This document shows, in pieces, positions 11,390 through 22,640 of a stretch of DNA of 64,000 bases. The translations under genes and the position numbers were made by a program. Numbering within the stretch: the first letter of the stretch is position 1; every line of letters starts with the position of its first letter. The DNA comes from Emydura subglobosa (lineage: Eukaryota > Chordata > Testudines > Chelidae), in the NCBI GenBank assembly GCA_007922225.1, contig ML679956.1:76969775-77033774 (forward strand). Reading direction: 5' to 3'. Under the pieces are notes generated by a model that saw nothing but the letters and a program-made list of their open reading frames with translations, was not told the DNA's origin and made no database searches.

Positions 11390-11475
11390 ATGCGATATAT
11401 CTCCACTTTAGTAAGGCTTTTGATACTGTCTCACGTGGCCTTTTCATAAGCAAACTAGGGAAATAAAGCTTAGAC

Positions 11476-12001
11476 CAGGGGTTCTCAACCTTTTTCTATC
11501 AGAAGCACCAAGAACTTGCTATAAAAATTCCAGGGCCGAGGGGGAGCGGTTCCAGACTTCAGCTGCCCATAGGGATGTTGGGCGGTAGGCTCAGGACTTC
11601 TGCCCCACTATCTGGAGTGTGGGGGGCTATGGGCTTCAGCCCCATGGGGCAGAGGGGGGCTGGGAGCTCTGGGCTTCAGCTGCCAGATGGGGGGGTTTGG
11701 GGCTTCTGCCCCACGGGGCATCCAGGATTGAAGCTCCAAGCTACCAGCTTTAGTCCTGTGGGGTGGGAGGGACTCGAGGCTTTAGCCCTGTGGGGCACCC
11801 GGACTTGTGGCTCAGGGTTTCAGCCCCGCAGCTCTGGGCTTTAGCCTGGCAGGAGCAGCAGGGCTCCAGCCTTCAGCCCTGTGCCTCCCAGCTTTAGCCC
11901 TTCTGGGGGCGTCCATGATCCAAGTTTCAGTCTCCTGGCCCCACAGAACCCCTGAAATGCTTGCGCACAGGGGGCTGCGGACCCCTGGTTGAGAACCACT
12001 G
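11476..12001. mobile_element. Non-autonomous hAT element with intact target-site duplication
   Basis: The termini CAGGGGTTCTCAACC and GGTTGAGAACCACTG are inverted repeats (14 of 15 positions). The perfect 8-bp direct repeat GCTTAGAC flanks them (11468-11475 and 12002-12009). An 8-bp duplication and CAG-type ends are hallmarks of the hAT superfamily. The 526-bp interior is GC-rich with repeated GGGCTTCAGC/GCTTTAGCC words and has no transposase. It inserted into the CR1 copy, so it is younger than that copy. Confidence 0.88.
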
Positions 12002-13162
12002 GCTTAGACAAACCTACTGTAAGGTGGGTGCACAGCTAGCTGGGAAACCTTACTCAGAGAGAAGTTATCCATGGCTCATTGTTAAGTTGGAAGGGCATAT
12101 CGAGTGGGGTCCTGCAGAGAGCTGTTCTGCATCCGGTTCTATTCAATATCTTCATCAATGCTTTGGATAATGGCATAGAGAGTACACGCATAAAGATTAC
12201 AGACAGTACCAAGCAGGGAGGCATTGCAAGTGCTCAGGAGACAGGATTAGAATTCAAAATGACTTGACAAACTAAAGAGATGGTCTGAAATAAATAGGAT
12301 GAGATTCAATAAGGACAAACGCGAAGTGCTCCATTCCGGAAGAAACAATCAGTTGCACACACGTAAAATGGGAAATGACTGCCTAGGAAGGGTACTGCAG
12401 GAAAGGATCTGGGGATTACAGCGGCTCACAAATGAAATGTGACTGCAATATATGAATTGCAATATTGCTGCAAAAAAAGCACACATCATTCTGGGATGTA
12501 TCACCACCCTGGGAGCATGCACCGGAAAAAAATAGGGGGTGTTCAGCGCACCCTGGGGCTGGCCTGGCCTTTAAATTGGAGCAAGGGAGGTTTAGGATAG
12601 ACAGAAGAGAAAACTTCGTAACTGTCAGGGTAGTTAAGCACTGGAACAAATTACCTAGCGAGGTTGTGGAATCTCCATCACTGGAGGTTTTAAGAACGGA
12701 TTAGAAATACACCTGTCAGGGATGATCTAGATAATACTTAGTCCTACCTGAGTGCAGGACACTGGACTAGATGACCTATTGAGGTCCCTTCCAATCCTAT
12801 GTTTCTTTGATTCCAATGTTTGTAGCATACACAGATGTTACGGTGCTGGGCGGGCCGCATAAGTAAATAGACGAATTAGTCACGGTCAGGGCACCTGTGA
12901 TGTGGATGTGGTGCCAGGGACTTAGTTAAAGTCCAGGGCTACATATCAAAAAAGTGCCTGTCCAGCTTAATGCTGGTAGAACGTAATTAATATCATTTGG
13001 TTAAAATTGCAGTAAAATATGTCGCATTTGGACTTTCCTGAATGCTAGTGAACAGATGACTGTAATGCTCATGTGCTGATTTCTGCATTTCTCATGTTAA
13101 GAGTAATATTTGTACACTTGTGTTACATAACTCTCACTTGGCTGGATCAGACCTCATGATGA

Positions 13163-13440
13163 GACATAAGAACATAAGAATGACCATACTGAGTCAGATG
13201 AATGGTCCGTCTAACTTAGTATGCTATCATCTGACAGAGGCTTACAGACACGCAGAGCACAGGGTTGTGTCCAAGGCCATTTTGACTAATAGCCATTGAC
13301 GGACCTATCCTCCATGCTTAAGTAATCATTGCTGAGTCTCACCCACAGAAATGGCTACAGACTTTAGGAGAGAGAGAGTGGTCAATTAATACCAATTACC
13401 ATTGGCCATCGAGCCGTCATGATAGATGGGTAGCAGCTTT
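13163..13440 (-). mobile_element. CR1/L3-type LINE 3' fragment
   Basis: The plus strand begins GACATAAGAACATAAGAATG and continues ACCATACTGAGTCAGATGAA, TGGTCCGTCTAACTTAGTAT and GACAGAGGC. This is the complement of the 3' tail of the element also seen at 5.7 kb. The right-hand boundary is vague because the match fades after about 13.33 kb. Confidence 0.7.
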
Positions 13441-13564
13441 GGTTTCAGAGCACGCTGCAAAACCACATTCATCCTTCCAGCTTTCAGAGCCCACCGCACA
13501 CCAGCAATGGTCCCTACACACTAGATATGGAGCAGGTGTCTCATTAAAGTAACACCCAGAGGGC

Positions 13565-13655
13565 CCAATCAGGGCTCAGGGCCTCATTGTGCTAGGTGCT
13601 GTACACACGTGTAACAAAATGGCAGGCCCCGCCCCAAGCAGCTTATGACTGAAGT
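13565..13655 (-). repeat. SINE tail, reverse orientation
   Basis: GGGCCTCATTGTGCTAGGTG, CTGTACACACGTG, then GCCCCAAGCAGCTTATGA. This is the reverse of the AGCTCTTTGGGGC ... CAGCACCTAGCACAATG tail. Confidence 0.65.
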
Positions 13656-13990
13656 CAGAGGCCCCCAAAGTGTGGGGCCAGATCCCATGGTGGTGCAGAG
13701 GAATGTTCGGGGGAGCGTGGCAGGACCCAGGCCAGCCCCCATGAGGGGTGCGGAGGGGGCACCCCATAGCCTTGCTCTGCTCCTGGCCTCAGCCTCCCTC
13801 CACTCCCTGGTTCCGCTTCCAGCCCCCCTTCTGCCCCCAGCCCCACCCCCCAGCTGCAGCCCCTGACTCCTGGCCCAGTCGTTGCCCTGGCCTCACCCAC
13901 AGCTACAGCTCTGTCCCCGACAGCGGCCCTGCTTCCGGCCTGTTGCAAGGAGAGATTAGATGGAAAACACCGTAGAGTCCTGTGGGTTTT
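13656..13990. repeat. GC-rich interspersed repeat fragment
   Basis: GAGGCCCCCAAAGTGTGGGG starts a C/G-rich stretch full of CCAGCCCCC and GCTCCTGGCC words. The opening resembles the terminus of a non-autonomous DNA element family, but I see no matching right end. The reading frames here are by-products of the base composition. Confidence 0.4.
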
Positions 13991-16140
13991 TACAGAGAGA
14001 CGCTCCCAAGTGTAAGGGATGGCTCTGGAGAAATCACCACGTACCAACCGTGCAGGGAGAGGTCAGAACCCCCTACTGAATCCTCAGCCTCTCTTTCTGC
14101 AGCACCTCGTCCATGGGAGCTGCGACTACAGTGGGGGGATGAGGCTGGTTGAGGCTCCTGGGTACATGAGGCAAGCGTTGGGTGTAATTTAAAGAAAAGG
14201 GGTAGTCTGCTTCCTTTTGCACCCTGGGGATCGGTGCTTTTCTTTGTCCAGCCCCACGCCCACATTCCTTTAGGTGTAAGTCACACTTGTTTTGCAGAGC
14301 CACAAAATGACAAACCAGAGCAAGTCGCAAATCAGAGCGAGGTACACTACTTGGCCATTTGCTGCACTTGCACCCCTTGGGCGTAACTTACACCACTGCT
14401 GAATTTGGACCCATGACATCTAGGAGACCGGCCTCCACTTACTCCAAGCTGAACTGGGTCCCTGCTATTTAAACCTAGCTTTGTAATTCCTAAAAAAGAA
14501 ATGACACTCTCATGGATTTAGCACCAACGTTATTCTGGGCTTTTCAATGGATTCCACATTATGCCTTCCTTTGTAACATTGAAACAGCTGATTCCAAACC
14601 AGAAGGATAATTACAACATTCCAATTCAGCTGCATCTTCCAGCTCGTATCAAGCCAAGTTACTTTGAATATATCCAAATACATGGGATGCATAATGAATA
14701 CAGAAAGGTCAAAACGAGAGTCACAGGAAGCTATTGCTAATGGGAGGGGCTTTCTTACAAGGGGAATATTGTATCCTCCCCTGCTTTGCACGTGTAAAGA
14801 AAACCAGGGTGGGAAACGAGATTTGTGCAATATACTATAAACCAGCTTGGGATCCTTGTAACACGTTGGCCAAGTGTGATTTTGTCCCCCTCTAGTGGCT
14901 GGAGTATTAATATGCTACTGCTTGCAATGTAGTGAAGCTGGTCTCAAGAACAGGAAAACACAACCTTTGGAAGAGAGGGAGATGCAACAAGAAGAGGCTG
15001 GCTTGCAAAATCACCATCTAGGAGTGGCAGCTGCTTGACTTTGATAGATTTCAAGGGCCATCCCAGAAAGGCATGCTGGGGGGGAAAAAACAATTCCTGC
15101 AAAATGGCATTCCTGCATTGGGACAAGGTAGTCACAGAGGCCGATGCTCCTGTGGAAAAAGTCTTCTGTGTGCTGCACAGCGTTCCCGTATCACATGCAC
15201 ACATAAAACCGACTCTTACGAGGTGCTGACCCCTCCTGCTCTGCTCACAGCAGCTGGGAGCACTTAGCACCTTGCAGGAAAAAAGCCCTTGTGGAGAGTC
15301 AGCTGTGCACTCATGTGCAGCGGGTCGTGACATACGGAATCACTGTCCTTTTCAAACAGAAGACATCGATCACCGTAAACAACTGTCCGTTGCACACACC
15401 AGGTCACAAGCAACGTGGACTTACAGTTGCATGCACTCAGGAGTGCCTAGGCTTCTTGTGCCCTGCAAGAACATGTGAGTTTAATGCCCAGCTCACAACA
15501 CAGACATGCCAGCTTCACTCTGCCCCTTTGGATCCCTGACCGTAGGAGTTCCTCTTGGAGATCACAGAGCCCTAAGCATCCTTAACTTCTGCCAACCAAG
15601 AGCAAGTGACCCCTAGCTCAGCAGAGCTGCACAGGGTACCGGCGTCCCATGGAGTGAACGAGTGGGCGTGCTAATTTGGAGTTGCGCTGCGCACAGAGAG
15701 AATGGTAGGTGCGGTTAGGGAGATGGAAGATAATGCTACATCCCAGTGGGGGCAGAGCTGAGGTTGTGTGGCTTAAACCCATCACATCTCACTCCAATGC
15801 ATCAAGACATACATGTGCAGGCTTCATTTTTGTTATTTTTGAGGATGGAAAATTGATTTTTCAACTCAACTATAGACCTGGGCAAAATGTTCTGGACTAA
15901 TAATTCGTTCAATGAAAAATGCTGTTTTGGTCATCCCAAAATTTGATGTGAATAGTTTTGTCCATTCACAAAGTGGAGAAGAAGATGGGGCAGCTGTCCC
16001 CTCACCTAACCGTTTGTAGCCAAGGCACTCACCTGGGATGTGGGAGACCCACATCTGAATCCCCACTCTGGAAAATGCCTGAAATGGACTTTTTTCAATT
16101 CACCAAAAATTCCAAAAAAATTCAGATTCACTTTGATCTG
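13991..16140. other. Intergenic, no gene recognised
   Basis: Mixed-composition DNA. Short frames of 60-130 codons occur on both strands without splice context or recognisable domains. The 15.82-16.13 kb end contains the A/T-rich GAAAA/TTTTC words of an unclassified repeat. Confidence 0.35.
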
Positions 16141-16300
16141 ATTCAGAGGGGTAGCCGTGTTAGTCTGTATACAGCAAAAACAACGAGAGTTCTGTAGCAC
16201 TTTAAAGACTAACACATTTAATTTCTGCAGACATAAGCTTTTGTGGGCTATAATTAAATGTGTTTGTCTTTAAAGTGCTACAGAACTCTCGTTGTTTTTA
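16141..16300. repeat. Foldback repeat (47-bp arms, 30-bp loop)
   Basis: Arms 16176-16222 and 16253-16299 are reverse complements with a single mismatch in 47 positions. The loop (16223-16252) includes GACATAAGCTTTTGTGGGCT. The leader ATTCAGAGGGGTAGCCGTGT TAGTCTG is, from memory, the start of a dispersed sauropsid repeat. The second arm is an inverted copy of its own beginning. Transcribed RNA would form a long stable hairpin. Confidence 0.85.
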
Positions 16301-16419
16301 CTTTGACCTGAACAATTTTTCCCTCTAAAAACTGCCCTTGAACCAAAAAAATCAATTATTCGACCTGCTCTAGACTATCTAAGGTTCTTATCTGACCCCT
16401 ATTACTGTAGTAACTGAGA

Positions 16420-16515
16420 GCCTTACAATCTTTAATGTATTTATCCTCACAACACCCTTGTGAGGCAGGGCAGTGCTATTATCCCCATTGTACAGATGGG
16501 AAACTGAGGCATGGA
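16420..16515 (-). repeat. SINE core fragment, reverse orientation
   Basis: TATTATCCCCATTGTACAGA, TGGGAAACTGAGGCATGGAA. This is the conserved SINE core in antisense. It is preceded by CCTCACAACACCCTTGTGAG, as in MIR-like elements. Confidence 0.6.
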
Positions 16516-16564
16516 AAAACCAAGGGCCAGATTTTTAAAGGTATTTAGGCATGTAAATATGTAC

Positions 16565-17490
16565 ATAGGCACTTGGTGGGGTTATCACTGTTTTCATTAA
16601 TGTCTTGGATAACATAGTAAAGAGTACACTTATAACATTTATGGATGACCCACACTGCAGGCACTTTTGATGGTGGGACTAGAATTCAAAACAACCTTGA
16701 CAAATTGGGAAATTAACAACAAGATGAAACTCAATAAGGACAAGTGCAAAGCATTTCACTCAGGAAGGAAAAAATCAACAACAAAAATGGGGAATAACTG
16801 GCTAGATGGCAGCGGCGGTGAAAAGGATCTGAGGGTTATACTGGATCACAAACTGAATACGAGTCAAGAACATGATGCAGGTGCTGAAAAGGCTAATATT
16901 GTGGGGTGTGCTAACAGGACCGATGAATGTAAAACATGGGAGGTAATTGTCAGTAATACTCGGCCCGGGTGAAGCCTCAGTTGGAGTATTGTGTCCAATT
17001 CTGGGCCCTGCACTTTAGGAAAGATGTGCACAAATTGGAGAGAGTCCAGTAGAAAGCAACCAAAAAGTTCAAAGGTTTAGAAAGCCTGGCCTATGAGGAA
17101 AGGTTCAGAAAAACTGGGCATGCTTAGTCTTGAGAAAAGAAGGCTGAGGGAGGAATTACTAACAGTCCTCATATATGTCAAGGGCTGTTATAAAGAGGAC
17201 TGGGCAATTGTTCTCCATGTCTATTGAAGGTAGGACAAGTAGTAATGGGTTTAATTGGCAACAAGGAAGATTGAGGTTAAAAATCAGGAACACTTTTTAA
17301 CTCTAAGGGTAGTTAAACTTTGGAAGAGGCTTCCAAGAGAGGCTGCAGAATCCCCGTAAACGAAGGTTTTAAGAACAGGTTGGACAAACCCCTTTCAGGG
17401 ATGGTCTAGGTTTACTTCGTCCTGCCTCAGCGCAGAAGATTGAACTTGATGATCTCTCAAGGTCCCTTCCAGCCTTACATTTCTAGGACC
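16565..17490 (+). mobile_element. CR1 LINE 3' half, degenerate
   Basis: CR1 pol C-terminal half in broken frames. The opening GGTTATCACTGTTTTCATTA corresponds to the RT block after the catalytic loop. NLTNWE-, KDKCKAFHSGRK- and GEKDLRVILDHKL-type blocks follow. After those come the conserved TTGGAGTATTGTGTCCAATT and the 3' tail GATGATCTCTCAAGGTCCCT. It is 5'-truncated and interrupted by stops, and is a different, older subfamily from the 27-kb copy. Confidence 0.8.
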
Positions 17491-18887
17491 CTGCAAGATG
17501 ATGTGTGTGACAGGATCCTTACACCTGTGCAAAGCCCATGGCCTTCAACAGGACTTAACATAGGTATGGGGTGTACTCGTGCAACTCCATTTGCAGGATT
17601 GAGCCCCGAGTCATTAAAAATATCAGCTGTTCCCAAATCAGAGACCTTCTGGTAAACTGAAATTTATTCATTGTACCAGCAATTCTGTCTTTACAACACA
17701 ACAGGCTAGAACTGGTCAGAAGAGTTCCAAAAGAAAAAACAAAAAGATTTTGGCTGAAATTTGACCTCTGTCCAACGGAATTTTTTTGGTTCCGTAAAAC
17801 CTTTTTATGTTTGTTTTTCATTTTCTGTTATTCAAAAAAATTTCTAAGGAAAATTGAGCTTGTCTGGTTGTTTTGTGACAGACAGAACCACATTATTTTT
17901 CATGATGCGACTGTGTAATTTTTGATTGTTCATGTGGTGGTTTGTTTTTTTCTAAATCGGAACATTGTGTTTTCAAATGATTGAGGTTACAAAACAGAAC
18001 CGTTCAGTTTTTGTAATGGAGTTCTGCAGAAAACTGGGTGAGTGAAAACCAGGTAGATACAAAACACAACAGGATAGACAATGCTTTTGAATTTGCCAAA
18101 ACATCCATAGAAATTACGCCCCCCCGTCCATTTTTCACATTAGAGACCTCATCAGAATCTCTCTATTCAGCATAAAAAACTATTCACATGCCCTAGCAGA
18201 TGCAATAAATGTTCATAGTAGATGTTCAAAGGCTCTCAGAATTGGTTTAACTGTTGCCATTTGAAGTCAGTGGCTCTCTGAGTACTTCTGAAGAGCCTAT
18301 GCTACAAGTCCTCACCCTTAAAACTGCCCTTTAGTACAGGACAGCCAGATCATTCTGCTACCCAAACACGTTGGGTAGCACCTTACTCCATGAATAGTCC
18401 CATTAAAGTCAATCAGATGATTTACAGAGTTAAGCCCAGTTCCTCAAAAGCGTTTAGGCTGTATCAAGAGGCGTTGGGCATGTAAATACCTTTGAGGATC
18501 TGGGCCTTAGCTGCTATCCAACATGAGGAAAGGGATCAGAACGTGGCCTGATAAAAGAGAAGGACCCGATCATCTGGGAATGAGAAACATCTGCAGCTTT
18601 GTGGGCCTCAAACGTCTCAGATACACACACACTGGCCATTGCAGTGTACTGCACCTTCGAAAACTAACAGCCAGCAGCGTGTGGTGGTAAACGATTCCAT
18701 CCTTGAGAGAAAAAGTTTTCACATCCATCAGCAAGGTTTTCTATATAATGTGACCAGCAGAAGAATGGGCCAACTGTTCCCCCTATTTTATTTGTGGTTT
18801 TCCACCTGACTTGTGGCTCTGAAGGTCATTCCTGGTTTTTCATAAGTATCAATTTGTTTCTCTTTTCTTTCTCTCTTTCCTTCCTAG
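17491..18887. other. Intergenic or intronic DNA before the candidate exon
   Basis: AT-rich sequence with TTTTT/GAAAA words at 17.7-18.05 kb, similar to those at 9.1-9.5 kb. There is an isolated SINE-like GATCTGGGCC word near 18.50 kb. The last 50 bases are a strong polypyrimidine tract that ends in the acceptor of the next feature. Confidence 0.4.
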
Positions 18888-18997
18888 GCTATGGATGATG
18901 AACTAAACACTGTGGTCAAAATTGTACATTCAGTCTTGCAAAAACCAGAGGCGAGCAAAACTGGAGCTGCACCGGATTGGCTTAGACGTTTGCAGAC
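18888..18997 (+). CDS. Candidate internal or first coding exon, gene unrecognised
   Basis: A 110-bp open segment is framed by excellent splice signals. A pyrimidine tract of about 35 bases ends in TTCCTAG (18881-18887), and the donor GTAAGA follows at 18998. Only one of the three frames is open through it. That frame begins Ala-Met-Asp-Asp-Glu-Leu and ends with a split codon (AC plus one base). The 36 complete codons give an amphipathic, soluble-looking peptide with words such as KIVHSVLQKPEAS and PDWLRRLQ. The ATG at 18891 could be a start codon. I do not recognise the protein. It is on the opposite strand to SNAP47. No partner exon was found, so a chance exon-like segment or an exon of a non-coding transcript is possible. 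Confidence 0.4.
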
Positions 18998-19379
18998 GTA
19001 AGAAGGCCTTGGGAAGCCTCCAGTGACCATGTGGGAATTTACCACTCGCCATTATGGAGTTCAAACTCATTTATCATCATAATACCCACAAGACGTCCAC
19101 TGGAATGAACGATGCCACAGACTACGAAATCTGTGTGTGATCACTGCAGGCTGAAAGGAGCTTCAAATCTGGAAAAGGGCCTCCTTGTTCACTGTCTGTC
19201 ACAGTTGATCGTGTAGGAAATCAGTCTGGGTCTAGAGCACCACGGTTTCATTCCCTGCAGTTACTGTGTGGTCTCTAGCCCATGACGCAGGGGGTGGGTT
19301 TGCTGCAAGAGGAAGAATGGTCCTGTGGCATGGGTAATGGATTGGGACCAAGGAGAAATGGTTCTATTTCTGTGGGACA

Positions 19380-19540
19380 CTTCCTATTTGGGTTTGATTC
19401 CCACCTCTGTCACGGATTTCCCATATGCCCTGGGGCAAGTCACTTCATGCCTCTGAGCCTCAGCTCCCTATGGGCTCACTGGGGATAATGGTGCTTCACA
19501 CCCCTGTGAGCGGAGTCCAATAAGTTATCCTGGTTTGTGA
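19380..19540 (+). repeat. tRNA-derived SINE
   Basis: The B box GGTTTGATTCC at 19391-19401 is followed by GGGGCAAGTCACTTCATGCC and CTCTGAGCCTCAG, the standard SINE body. The tail is lost. Confidence 0.65.
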
Positions 19541-20212
19541 GGTAGTCTAGTGAGTGGAGCCAATGAAAAGCCTGCTCAGAAGGAAACAATTCCTTATGTA
19601 GGACAGGACGTGGAAGGGGCATAACTGAACAATGTGGACAGGCAGAAATACTGAGCACCAGTTCATTCTCTAAGCATGAACTACCCTTTGCACTGAGCGA
19701 GGCAGGGATCCTATAGAATAATTCACCAGACCTGTATATAAAAAGACTATCCTAAATGATATATACAAGAAGGTGACCTTTAATATTTACCACACTGTGA
19801 CTTAAGAATGCAATCTTAATGTTTCAAATGTCATTTTTCACATGGAAAATATATGGATTTGTGCAGCCTGGGCTCAGTCCCACCCTTCCTGAAAAATCAA
19901 TGGAATTAATTCCTCAGGTCTCAGCAGTCATTGGATCCAGTTCTGTTTCCCAGTTTTTAAGTGTCGGTATTGACGGGGATTCAGACTAATCCAGGTATTC
20001 AGTGTCCTTTCTTGCTGGGTGGGGAAGGGTTATAAAATTGTTTTGTAACATGGCAATCAACTACTTCAGCCAAGTGCCAGCTCTCATGTTCCTAAAGGAG
20101 TCTCCTGGAAAGATGCGGACTGAGAAGTCACAGTTCAGGGCAACTGCACCTAGAGTCCCCCACTGTGGCAGAGCAAGGGTCTAAGTTCCCAGTTCCTCAG
20201 CTGTCACCTCTC

Positions 20213-20790
20213 TTGACGTCTCTTCTCCTCCAGGCCGGATGTGATGTCCCACGTCCAGGAGTCTCCAGACAGCTGCTGCATCCTGGCCTCCACCCAAGGT
20301 CCTCTGGTAGGCCGAGGAGCTACTATTGACTATAACTCAGCCAAGGCACCATCCACAGAGCCCTGATTGGTCCCACCACAGTATTTAAGCCAGAAGGCGG
20401 CACAGGAAGTTTGTCCAAGCAACAAGGTGGTTTCCTGCTGTGGCTGCATTGGACCCTGCTTGTATCTGCCTCCCGCCCCCAACCCTGCTCCTGATTCTTG
20501 CTCTACTCCCGGGTCCTGCCTCACCCCTGCCTTTGCTTCTGCTCCCATGGTGCTCGATCCTCACCTCTCCTCCAGCTCCTGTCCTTACTCCTTACCTCCA
20601 ATCACAAGTGACCAGTCTGGCTCCGTCCACGGCCTCCGACTTCTGACCCTGACTCTGGCTTGACCCTTGTCTGTGGCATTTGATATCTGACCTCGGCTCT
20701 GACCCTCAGCTTCAATTCCTGGTTCTGACTCCGGCTTGATCCCTGGCTCTGGTAACTGGCAGGTGACTCTGGTACTGACCCTTAGCTTTG
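20213..20790 (+). mobile_element. LTR-like repeat with promoter, copy A
   Basis: This shares an ordered set of elements with the sequence at 24.6-25.1 kb: GATTGG (20365-20370), 11 bases, TATTTAAG (20382-20389), 11 bases, then CACAGGAAG. Downstream both copies consist of irregular TCTGACCCTGGCTC-type words. The CCAAT-box-like (inverted) and TATA-like pair and the pyrimidine-rich downstream part look like an LTR or retroelement 5' leader. Termini were not resolved. Confidence 0.55.
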
Positions 20791-21039
20791 TTAACTAAGT
20801 TGGACATCTGCTCATTAGGCCAGACCACCTACCTAGAAAGTGTCCAAGTTTACATACAATCCCACAATAATAAACTTTGCATTATTAATACAATGGACAC
20901 CAAAGATACTTAAATCTTAGTTTAATAAGGCAATGAGATTTTTCAAGGACTTTGCGTATCTGTCACACCAGGGTTTCCAGGAAGTGAGGCGGGAAGGGAC
21001 ATGTAGGGATTCCCAGTGGCCCACTCTGATGCCAGGGTT

Positions 21040-21440
21040 ACAGAGTTTAAGGCCAGAAGGGACGCTTACATCATCTAGTCCAGTGGTTCTCATCCTTTCC
21101 AGACTAATGTACCCCTCCTCAGGAGTCTGAAGCCTGAGCCCCGCCGCTTGGGCCTGAGACATGTAACTTAGCATCGCGGGGCCCCTGGCAATTGCCCTGC
21201 TTGCCAACCCCCAACACCAGCCCTGCACTTGCCACTCCCCTAAACCTGTTCCACAACCATCCTCGGGCTCACAACCCCAGGCTGAGAAACACTGATCTAG
21301 GAGAGCTGTAGTACATCATGGAAAACCTCTGAGCATCCCCAGGGGTATGCGTACCTGTAGTTGAGAACCACTGAACTAGTCTGACCGCCTGTATATCAGA
21401 GGCCACCAACATCAACCAACACCTGCACACTAAACCCAAC
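21040..21440 (-). mobile_element. CR1 3' end (antisense), split by a hAT element
   Basis: AAGGCCAGAAGGGACGCTTA, CATCATCTAGTC, then after the insertion TGACCGCCTGTATATCAGAG. This is the complement of a CR1 3' end (compare 23843-24110). The junction falls exactly at the hAT target site. Confidence 0.7.
21081..21373. mobile_element. Non-autonomous hAT element
   Basis: The ends CAGTGGTTCTCATCC and GTTGAGAACCACTG are inverted repeats of the same family as 11476-12001. The flanks ATCTAGTC (21073-21080) and AACTAGTC (21374-21381) match at 7 of 8 positions, a decayed target-site duplication. The 293-bp interior carries TACCCCTCCTCAGGAGTCTG and no coding capacity. Confidence 0.82.
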
Positions 21441-22249
21441 CGAGCAGAGGAGTAGTAGAATTCTGGGCCTGGTAATTTGGCTTCCCATCTGAGGAGAAAT
21501 CAGTGAGACAGAGAATGGGTATATTCTAAGTGTAACTTGCTTTATTCAAACACATACACACAGAACACCAATTCTGAAATGAGATGGTCACACAGCACAC
21601 AGGGCAAACTCTTCTTCCAGGAATCTCAACGCAACACCAATGTCCAATGAGCAACTCTGCCTCAAGAAATACTCAGATCAGAGTCCAAGTCAGAGAATGA
21701 AGTTGTCTGCTTTTCATACTATCCCATCTCTCTCAAAGCTGCCTCTAGGCAAAGATGTGTGTAACCCAAAATCTAATACCCGCACCTCATGGCTTCTGAA
21801 GAGTCAAAACTCCCTTGCACACTAAGTAAAAGGAACTGGAAGATTATGTGTAACAACGCCGCTCAATGATGCCTGCCACAACACAAAGGAATTCTATCAC
21901 TGGTCTCCACCCTTTCGAATTTCTTTCATTTATTTTAATTTGGCATAGTAAATAAATCAAGTGAGCCAATCGCATAACTCCTGAGATTTTTCCGAAGTAG
22001 CCCAGTGTTAATACGGCCGCCTTTCAACACAAACCCTTCTTCTAGGAGCCAGTTTTGTACCGAGTTGAGCGACACATGAGAATCTCGTTAAGTACCAGGG
22101 ATACAGGAGTCTTTGCTAAGTGAATGGAATGCCTTTTCGGAGCCATTTATTTTGATTTCCCCGCCTTATGTAGACAGGTGCCAAAAAGTTGTATGAAGTC
22201 TGAGGAAAGAAAAAATGAAAAATAAACTCAGAAGAATGGTTGTTAAACG

Positions 22250-22390
22250 GAAGGATGACCTTGTGGTTAAGGCGTTAACTTGGGAGCCAGGAAATCTGGG
22301 TTCAGTTCCTGGCGTTGGCTTGTCGTGAGAGTTTGGACAAGTCAATTCAACTTTCTGTGTCTCAGCTCGTCATCTGTAAAACCGAGGCTA
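22250..22390 (+). repeat. tRNA-derived SINE head and body
   Basis: A-box-like TGGTTAAGGCG and B box GGTTCAGTTCC (22299-22309) are followed by GACAAGTCAATTCAACTTTC and TGTGTCTCAGC. This is one of the best tRNA-like heads in the window. Confidence 0.72.
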
Positions 22391-22394
22391 TTGT

Positions 22395-22640
22395 TTATAT
22401 TGCTGTAGCACCTAGAAGCCTCAACTGATACTGAAACTCCATTATGCTGGGTGCTGTACAAACACAGAAGAGAGTTTCTGTCCTATATAGAATCTAAATA
22501 GATAAGGGATGTACTATCACCCCCATTCTACTGACAGGGAACTGATGCACAGAAAGTTCATGTGGAAGATCGCACAAGGCATTGGTGGCAAAGCTAGGAA
22601 TTGAAATCAGCTGTTACTTTAACTATAAGGCCATCCTTCT
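22395..22640 (-). repeat. SINE, reverse orientation
   Basis: The tail complement TGCTGTAGCACCTAGAAGCC is followed by CCATTATGCTGGGTGCTGTA, the CCCCCATTCTACTGACAGGG core and AAGCTAGGAATTGAAATCAG. The last of these is the complement of the B-box region. It sits tail-to-tail against the forward SINE just upstream. Confidence 0.65.

Larger units (their letters stand above)
10730..12814 (+). mobile_element. CR1 LINE copy, degenerate, split by a hAT insertion
   Basis: Forward CR1 pol fragments run from ATGAAGGGTAACAAGACAAC to a 3' end with ACTGGACTAGATGACCTATT and GAGGTCCCTTCCAATCCTAT. A 158-codon open stretch (10913-11389) covers the start of the reverse transcriptase, with GPDKIHPGILM, GEIREDWKRADMVPIY and NYRPVIL. 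The copy is interrupted at 11476-12001 by a DNA transposon. After it, RT and C-terminal blocks resume with stops and frameshifts. It is clearly inactive and older than the copy at 27 kb. Confidence 0.85.

Noticed and set aside
13655..14330. Minus-strand frames of 85-130 codons in GC-rich DNA
   Set aside because: They overlap an interspersed GC-rich repeat in several frames on both strands and show no family motif.
22264..22320. tRNA gene
   Set aside because: The A- and B-box-like words belong to a SINE head followed by the SINE body; no cloverleaf with paired acceptor stem is evident.
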